Assembly: GCA_029929735.1 (NCBI GenBank)
Contig: JAKELP010000041.1
Span: 4,339,001-4,403,000 of the forward strand
DNA: 64,000 nt
From: Mimosa pudica
Lineage: Eukaryota > Streptophyta > Magnoliopsida > Fabales > Fabaceae
Direction: 5' to 3'
Under the pieces are notes generated by a model, which searched no databases, was not told the DNA's origin, and saw only the letters and a program-made list of their open reading frames with translations. The position numbers were made by a program, and so were the translations under genes. Shown here piece by piece: positions 57,383 to 64,000 of the stretch. Each line of letters opens with the position of its first letter. The first letter of the stretch is position 1.

Positions 57383-57506
57383 ATCATCACCCATTTCTAT
57401 AGCACAGTCACACCAAAGCAGTCAATGTGTCATTGACTGCTTTGGTCTGATTGTGTTATAGAAATGACTGCTTTGGTCTGATTGTGTTATAGAGATGGGT
57501 GATGAT
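57383..57506. repeat. Hairpin with a duplicated 3' arm
   Basis: The left arm (57383-57427, ATCATCACCCATTTCTATAG and onward) pairs with the segment at 57431-57465 and, alternatively, with its tandem copy at 57466-57506, which ends GAGATGGGTGATGAT. The copied block is about 31 bases (GACTGCTTTGGTCTGATTG...). Loop as short as three bases. It may be a small foldback element or a small-RNA precursor. Confidence 0.75.
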
Positions 57507-57689
57507 TCAATTCCTCTTATGTCCCTTCGATGATTAAGAAAAAATGTAGAGATTGGAATTGACTGCATCTAGTCTTAAGTTTGCCGTTATATTCTCTCTC
57601 CTCCTTAGGCGATTAACCAGGTGACTCAACCTACAAATGATTGAAATTAATGAATTTTTCATTTTTTCTGCAAATATACTGTTTAAAGA

Positions 57690-58210
57690 ATCTTGTTTCC
57701 CATTGTTGGGTTTCGGGCGTACCTGGAGTCCGTTTAGAATTCTTCAAGTACCTAATCAAAATCGGGACCACCATTATGAGATCCAATTACGATATACGAC
57801 AGATACATTTGATAGAGAAGTAAGAGAAAAGGGAGGAGAAATGACTCTCTCTCAAGAGAGAGATTTTGGTTTCTGTGAGAACGTACATTTCAATTGACAG
57901 AATCCTCTCTATTTATAATTAACACATGAGTGGAAGTTATATTCAAATTTGGGAAAATTAATCACTTAAACCTATAATTTTCCCATATTCACATAATTGC
58001 CTCAATTCTTATTTGGGTCTGAATTTGGGCCCTAATCCACCAAGTGTGGACTAGGTATTTTCCTACACCCATTATACTAACAACTCTAATTTCAAGTCTC
58101 ACCTCTTTTCTTTTTGGGTTCACCTTAGGAAAAACAGAGATAATATTGCAAGAAACCTCTCGGGCTTCCTTGTCCGATCCCACTATTAATGATGAACCTG
58201 GAAAATTGTA
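57690..58210 (-). mobile_element. Possible solo LTR or LTR fragment
   Basis: On the minus strand AATTATAAATAGAGAGGATTC is a strong TATA-type promoter followed by a leader-like region, with GGGACCACC and ATGACTCTCTCTCAAGAGAG nearby. The composition differs from its AT-rich surroundings and resembles plant copia LTRs as I remember them. No TG...CA ends or duplications were confirmed. Confidence 0.35.
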
Positions 58211-58261
58211 TATATAAATAATGTTAATAAGAAATATAATGCCAGACACCACATATAATGA

Positions 58262-59475
58262 TATAAATATTCTTCATAAAATGTTATGGACAAGAAGTAT
58301 GACCAAGAATAACAAATAAACGATGGCAGCTTTCAGTCCAAATCAATGAGGCCTGGATTGGGTCGTGCTAATAAAAATGTGATAGAAACGTAGATGCGTA
58401 GACAGATATATGAGTAAACTACAATAGCAAAGTCATAGTACGTCTTTTTTGAATGAAAAAAAAAATAAAAAATTTTCCACTAGAGGAGCCTATAGTCAAC
58501 ATAGTAAAAAATAAACAATTTTATCAAAAAAAAAAAACGTTACAAAAATTCCACATCTAAACAAAACTAAAAGAAAAATACTGCGGTAGTTTATTGAACT
58601 AAAAAAGATTCCCTTCTAACGAATATTATTCTAATCTTTCCCAAATACCAAATGATAAAAATCTGAGACTAACTTTTAATTTATATGGTGTCTCAAACAA
58701 TCCCTACTAAATGGGCAACAACCCAGAATAGCACAATTTCTTAATAATCGAGCAAGCCGAACAGCGCTAATGGGATTTTGCACATAAAAAATCATCCAAT
58801 ATCCTAGACTTTGTCAAGATCAGTTTGCCTAAAAGTACATGATTTTGAAAGGTAAATAAATTGAATTGTACAATTGATAACAAAAAGGTTAAGAATTCAA
58901 TACCGTTATGGTATATCATTGATTTGATTTCTTTCTAACAACCAAGTCTTATGCTAGTAGCATCGTGTTCATCGTCATCATCGACATCAGTTTTCAAGAA
59001 TGATTTCTTCGTGAAAACGAAAACAAATATTGTTTGAAGATAAAGTTACACAATGACGATATGTCTGAATACATAAAAGGAAATGAGTTTTTAATAAATA
59101 GATGATAAATTAGGTCTCAGGTTTAGAAAATGATGGGCCGTCAAAACTGGGATAGATTGTCAAAACCATGTTTCAATAAATCAATGTGCGCTAATTGTTT
59201 CATTAAACCACTCAAGTTTTCCTTGAAGTGGGCGGAACCATAAACTCAACTTGTAAATTAGTAAAAATGTACTTTGCTTGATAAATATGTGTTTAAGTGT
59301 ATGATTAAATAAAGGATAAAAAAGGACGATTACTTAACTCAAGACATTTCAAATATAAAAAGTTAACATTAAATTTCTCTATGCTTATAGTTTATCGTCT
59401 CAATAAAATGAAGTTTACTTAGAATACCATTGGCATTGGTCAAATAAAAATTAATCATGAGATTAGTAGGATATA
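58262..59475. other. AT-rich intergenic DNA, nothing recognised
   Basis: About 1.2 kb with no supported coding or structural feature. Confidence 0.5.
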
Positions 59476-59762
59476 CTCCCTCCGGTCCCTAATATAAGAG
59501 CTAACCGCCAAAAAAACGCTTCTTAAGAAAACATGTGAATGTTAGTTGGATGTTTGGAGTTAATGTTTCTTTTCCAAAATTGCCCATATTTATTATGGTA
59601 CTTTTAAAAGAGAGAAATACATAAACATTAATAAATATGAAAGAGAGTTAGGGGTAAAGTAGGAAAAAATGCATTAAATGAGGAGAGAATGTGGGGTGAG
59701 CTCTTACATTAGGGACCAAAACCATTCAAATTTTGGGCTCTTACGTTAGGGACCGGAGGGAG
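59476..59762. mobile_element. Mariner/Stowaway MITE 8
   Basis: CTCCCTCCGGTCCCTAATATAAGAGC and its complement at the right end (GGGACCGGAGGGAG) with TA flanks. It is a second subfamily, distinguished by AATATAAGAGC; the degenerate copy at 29117-29331 belongs to it. Confidence 0.88.
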
Positions 59763-59764
59763 TA

Positions 59765-60420
59765 TGAAATAAGAAGTGGCGATGATTATTTTGTAAGGGT
59801 GAAATGTAAAATTTGTCAATATATTATGTACTTAAATTTGTGAGTTTAACTGAATTTACAATTAGTACATATTGAAAAAAATCATGACACAATTCTTTTA
59901 GATAGACTACGATACATATATATTTTATATTTTACCTACCCGCATGTTAGGTGGGACTACTTTATTGCTATTCTGAAGTCCCATATGATATAGGGGTATC
60001 AGGGTATGATAACGCCCCATATTTTATAAAATTTTATGCATATATTTGGTATATTGGGGGGAGGGGGGTTATTGATACTTAATTAATTTTCCACAAACTA
60101 TTTTATATAAACTTATGAGTTAACATATCATTAAGTGACTTGATTAGATTCCTTAGTTAATCTAAAATAAATTCAACTAAGTAGGGAGTATTTTATTACA
60201 GTTTGAGTGGTTTCGGGTTCGATCAAACTTTCAATTTTGACATTCATTACATACAATTGGAAATCAGATTAAAATAAAAAAAAGAAATAAACTACAGAAG
60301 TCAATCTTTTTAGTAACTATTTTATAATTTAAAAAGTTACTTAAAAAAGAAACAAAAGTTTTCTCCACATGAATATAAATCTAAATCTTTGAATGCAGTT
60401 ATTTAAATAAAAAGGCTTAT
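59765..60420. other. Intergenic DNA with a dispersed repeat fragment
   Basis: Near 59938-60000 it shares TACCCGCATGTTAGGTGG and TTCTGAAGTCCCATAT with the segment at about 40925. Otherwise AT-rich and featureless. Confidence 0.4.
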
Positions 60421-60631
60421 GGGCAATAAATACACATGTGTTTTACTCCAAAGGTCATCTAGTACATACCATGTATCAATTTTTGGGTAAAAAATATGTG
60501 TTCTACTTTAAGAGTTACTTGACATCAAATCTTTTTTGACCCTAACACATGTTTATTTTTTATCCAAAAAATACATGGTACAAGATAACTATTGGAATAA
60601 AACACATGTGTATTTTGATCCTTAATATGAA
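60421..60631. repeat. Palindromic GGG-ended MITE-like repeat
   Basis: AAATACACATGTGTTTTACTCC near the left end pairs with GGAATAAAACACATGTGTATTT near the right; ACCATGTAT and ATACATGGTA pair inside. It is about 210 bases. No 9-bp duplication was found. Confidence 0.65.
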
Positions 60632-61098
60632 AAATATGAATTATTTTAATAAGGAGAAATTGCAAATTAAGCACTTGCATTAAGCACTACAACCGTTATT
60701 TTATTATATAGAAATACATACAAATTTGAAATTTGTTTCCCATTAATAGCAATAACTCAATGATATATGGTGTTCTGACTTTTAAATGATTTTCAAATAA
60801 AGTTCAATTGGTGTAGGCAATTCTGGAATTTTTTCCTCTAAATTTCAATGTTACATAAGCAATTGCATTCATAGTTAAAAAATGTTAATGCAGGGAGGAA
60901 TATCTAGAACAAAATGAAAAGAATATCTAGAATCCATGAGTGGCTGTTTCTACAGGTTATATACAAATTTGTGATCAAACCATATACATACCTTGGCTTC
61001 AAATGAGAGCTAGGTTGATGAAGAATGGATGAATTAAAAAAGGGTGAAAAAAATGAAAAGAAAAAAAAAGTGGGAAGGGCTAATATAGTGAATGAATC
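60632..61098. other. 3' flank of the MADS-box gene
   Basis: About 470 AT-rich bases that must include the 3' untranslated region of the minus-strand MADS gene. No polyadenylation signal was resolved. Confidence 0.5.
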
Positions 61099-63684
61099 TC
61101 AATGGGGAGCTTTGGATGGGTCAAAGTCAAAGTGAGATGGCATGGGGCCCGCATTATTAAGCTGTTGCTGCATCATCTGATTCATCTCCTGCATGTCTGG
61201 GGCCACAATCTCCTGTTGCAAGGGGGGATACCTACTGTAGCCTGGAGGCCACGCCTGCATATTACTGTTGTTGCTTTCGTTGCTGACGTGGCACTCCACG
61301 TTGGATGTGGCCCCACCCTGTGAGAACGCCTCGTACACCGTTGATGTTATTGGATCCAACGACACTGAGGGGTCGAACATATGGGAATGGGTGTCGCCGC
61401 CCTCACCTAACCACCCCACGTTGTCCAGTGATGTTATCCCTGATGGGTCGTATGATGACGACACGTGTTTGTTCATCAGATAATCCTTCCTCTGCATGAC
61501 ACGTGTCAGCGTATCCATGAGATTCTTCTCACTTGATTCCAGCTCCCCCGTTGATGTCATCTTCATCGCATCCGGTTCATATAGCCTGTCCCCACCCACC
61601 ATTAATATTAATAATCAAACAATAATGAAATTTTTAAAAATAAAAAGGGAAACGGACAAATAAAATCCTTCGAATATACCTAAAAGACAATTAAAGTAAC
61701 TAAATTTTCAGCACTAAATGAGAAGGCTTTAATGTAAATGGGATGCTCTACTTATTAATTGTGAATGATGCAGTTGTTAAATTTGCATGCGGTTAATGGG
61801 AATGCTGCGGATGTTAATTTAGTGCTGTGATCTTGACTGTATTTTTGGAAATTTAGCGACATTGATTGTCCTTTTACATATTTAGAGAGATTTTATTTGT
61901 CTTTTTCTTTTAAAAAATCAAATTAAAATTGAACAAACCGTATCTGATCTTCTACCATTTGAAGCTGTTGCTGTAACCTGCCCACTTCTTGTTGCAGCTC
62001 CTGAAAGAAGAAAACAGAGCTATCATTCACCGCCAACAAAATACCATTTATAAAAATTGGAACTTTGAGTGATTCTATATCATCTCTTACTTCAATTTCC
62101 GTGTTGATGTCTCCCGGACTATATGTGGTGAGGCGTTCCATGAAATACAAAGATTTGGCACCCATTAGACATGTTATTTAATAACATATAATAATGAGAC
62201 AGCTATAGAGATTTAAATACTCCTCCGGCACTTAAATATAACACCGCTGTAATTTTTATTTAAAAAAATTAAGGAAGCAAATTAAATCACTAAATTAATT
62301 TATAGTATATATCACATGTAATATAATAGTATATATTAATTTATAAGGAGAATAAAATTTATTTTTTTTGAAAAAGGATCATTATACAAAATTTAAATTG
62401 ATTAATTTTGTATATTTAATTTCTCAAGAAAAAAGAAGAAAAATTAAAATCCTTATAATTAGAAAAGAAGAAGTATATGTGATTCAGTGAATAGATGGAA
62501 AGAAGGGAGAGAACCAACTTGGCCAGCTGAAGAGCAATGTCATTTTCACTTTTCAGTTGTTGGAGGGTCCTCAACAGATACTGCAAAATGCACAAACAGA
62601 AGACATTCTCAGTTTCTTTACTCTGATGCAAACCTTCATCATTATTACCATTCTATAAGTCCTTTGTCTATCCCCCAATTATTCAGCGGAAAGGATTGAA
62701 ATGGGGTGATCATGCCAATACCTCTTTGTTATGAATATTCCTGCATACATTTCAAAGGTACAAAACTAAGTAAGGGCATTATACTAAAACATGAACAACA
62801 TAGGCAATGGATGTCTGGGAAAAATTATTCATATTCAGCATATAAGTAACGTATATATAAGATGACGAATAATTCTTTTGTGCACTGCTTGCACCACGTA
62901 CTCTTTGCACTAACCAATGAGACAATCCCATGTTAAGAGATTAAAGCTCATGTGGCAGACCTGTTTTAAAATTTTTGTCTAATAATTTTCCCCTACTGTG
63001 CCCCCTTATCTTATGAAGTCACCTCAATCACCTAATAACACCTTTTATCATATTTGTGAAGAAGAGGGATGAGTGAAACTAGAACTGATCTTCAAATGAA
63101 AGAGGAAAATACTAGACTTAGTTTGATTTAGATGAGTTAATACAAATTTTGGTCTTGAACTTTCACTCAATTTTAGTTTTGGCCTATGAACTTTAAAATT
63201 GGTGGTTTTGATCTCGAACTTTCCATCAATTTTGATTTTGGTCCCTAAACATTGAAGTTAGTGGTTTTGATCCTAAACTTTCAGTCAATTTTGGTTTTGA
63301 TCCCGAAGTTTTATAAAAAATTTAAAACTCAAGGATCAAAACTAAAATTGAATGAAAGTCCAGTGATCAAAACTAAAATTGACTGAAAGTTTAAGGACCA
63401 AAACCACCGATTTTAAAGTTCAGGAACCAAAACTAAAATTAAGTGAAAGTTAAGGGAGAAGAAGTTGCATTAAACAGAACACTATAGCAAAGAAAGAGAC
63501 AGTTAGAATTTACCTGCGGAAGGATTGCTCTGGAAATGTTACGGCGCTGCAAGGAACACATGCAATACTATTCAATAATCGGATTAAAAAGCCAAAATGC
63601 ATTTTATTTTTTAAATAAAGAGAAACATACCCTTCCCTTTCTTGATCTGGAAGATTGATGTATCGTGAGAACACATCTTCGATT
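61099..63684 (-). CDS. AGL104: MIKC*-type MADS-box transcription factor (AGL66/AGL104 type), partial
   Basis: Seven exons on the minus strand: 63684-63631, 63546-63514, 62740-62722, 62580-62519, 62118-62091, 62000-61939, 61585-61099; all GT-AG and in phase, about 247 residues visible. The first visible residues IEDVFSRYINLPDQERE directly follow the MADS domain in AGL66/AGL104; the MADS exon (about 60 codons, DNA binding and dimerisation) lies right of the window. Then come YLLRTLQQLKSENDIALQL and LQQEVGRLQQQLQMVEDQI, the helical keratin-like region spread over many small exons as in MIKC* genes, and LMDTLTRVMQRKDYLM. The C-terminus is Gln-rich and ends FDFDPSKAPH. Arabidopsis AGL66 and AGL104 act in heterodimers to activate late pollen genes; the same role here is inference. 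I cannot choose between the two paralogues. Confidence 0.93.
63149..63456. repeat. Inverted repeat built of short direct repeats, in MADS intron
   Basis: The left arm has three or four copies of a phrase like TTGGTTTTGATCCTAAACTTTCAGTCAATTT (each about 38-40 bases); the right arm (63322 onward) has their complements (AAAACTAAAATTGAATGAAAG). It can fold into one long hairpin and lies 58 bases from the exon at 63546-63514. Confidence 0.8.
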
Positions 63685-64000
63685 CTGTGAACAAAAAATA
63701 ATACTACAATGAATTTAAGTCAAAGATTAGGGCAAATCACTCTAAATAAACCAAGGCATCAGAAAAACGATGATAAGATTAATCATTATCAGCGTAACAA
63801 TAAAAATATTTTTTGAGGGTGAGCTGAGGAACAACAATAGGTCACGTTCCCAAAAATGACCTTATCCATGGATCATCAAATTATTTCCGTACGACATAAA
63901 CAAGAAGCAGAATGTTCCCCAGTTAAATGTCATGTTAGAATTATAATATTTTATTTTCATAAAAATTAAATAATTCTAGAGCTCCGTTTGGTTGTAAGAA

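Noticed and set aside
57637..57897. An 86-residue open frame near 57.6 kb
   Set aside because: No similarity recognised, and it lies in a probable LTR fragment with a promoter on the other strand.
61102..61499. Plus-strand open frames opposite the last MADS exon
   Set aside because: They are antisense to a conserved C-terminal exon whose frame, splice site and family match are clear.
63979..64000. GAGCTCCGTTTGGTTGTAAG at the right edge, similar to the hAT-like terminus at 38565
   Set aside because: The window ends before any second terminus or duplication could be seen, so it is not listed as a feature.

Overview
The window is nuclear DNA of a eudicot plant. It is AT-rich, has large intergenic gaps full of transposons, and carries GT-AG split genes whose spliced products match well-known plant proteins. 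There is no operon layout, no organellar block, no rRNA or CRISPR array and no free-standing tRNA gene. The genus cannot be named from the sequence alone.

Genes, left to right. (1) First coding exon of a beta-adaptin large subunit (AP-1/AP-2 clathrin adaptor), minus strand, 214-300; the rest lies left of the window. (2) A HKL1-type hexokinase-like gene, plus strand, 22462-27612, nine exons, 508 aa, with the changes typical of the non-catalytic HKL clade. (3) Mitochondrial biotin synthase BIO2, minus strand, 36502-30325, six exons, 379 aa. (4) A small OTU-domain deubiquitinase (OTU11/OTU12-like), plus strand, 41578-47369, nine coding exons, 230 aa. (5) The 3' two thirds of a MIKC*-type MADS-box gene (AGL66/AGL104 type), minus strand, 63684-61099; its MADS-domain exon lies right of the window. 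All exon joins were checked for reading phase and sum to open frames. The genes are functionally unrelated (vesicle coat, sugar sensing, cofactor synthesis, ubiquitin editing, pollen transcription).

Mobile DNA fills most of the rest. The main feature is a nearly intact SIRE-lineage Ty1/copia retrotransposon on the minus strand (6775-16230): 1.67-kb LTRs, a perfect 5-bp target duplication (GTTTC), an initiator-Met tRNA primer site, a polypurine tract, open gag and pol, and an extra 106-aa basic ORF. The LTRs differ by three transitions and one homopolymer base, so the insertion is very recent. Around it are at least nine mariner/Stowaway MITEs (TIR CTCCCTCCGTTCC, TA target), a set of long palindromic Mutator-like MITEs (four with perfect 9-bp duplications), two tRNA-derived SINEs with perfect duplications in introns of BIO2 and the OTU gene, a hAT element with a smaller hAT-like element nested in it, one CACTA terminus, a 3.4-kb Helitron-like cluster with repeated terminal-type hairpins, and a decayed 5'-truncated LINE.

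The points most worth a second look are: the tandem array in the hexokinase-like gene that starts in exon 1 and copies the intron-1 5' splice site; the exact two-copy 141-bp duplication just upstream of its ATG; the single UGA separating gag and pol in the same frame, next to a splice-acceptor-like sequence; the 85-bp U3 array carrying TGACG motifs; and the palindromic MITEs next to or inside genes. I found no clearly new biochemical system; the novelty here is structural.
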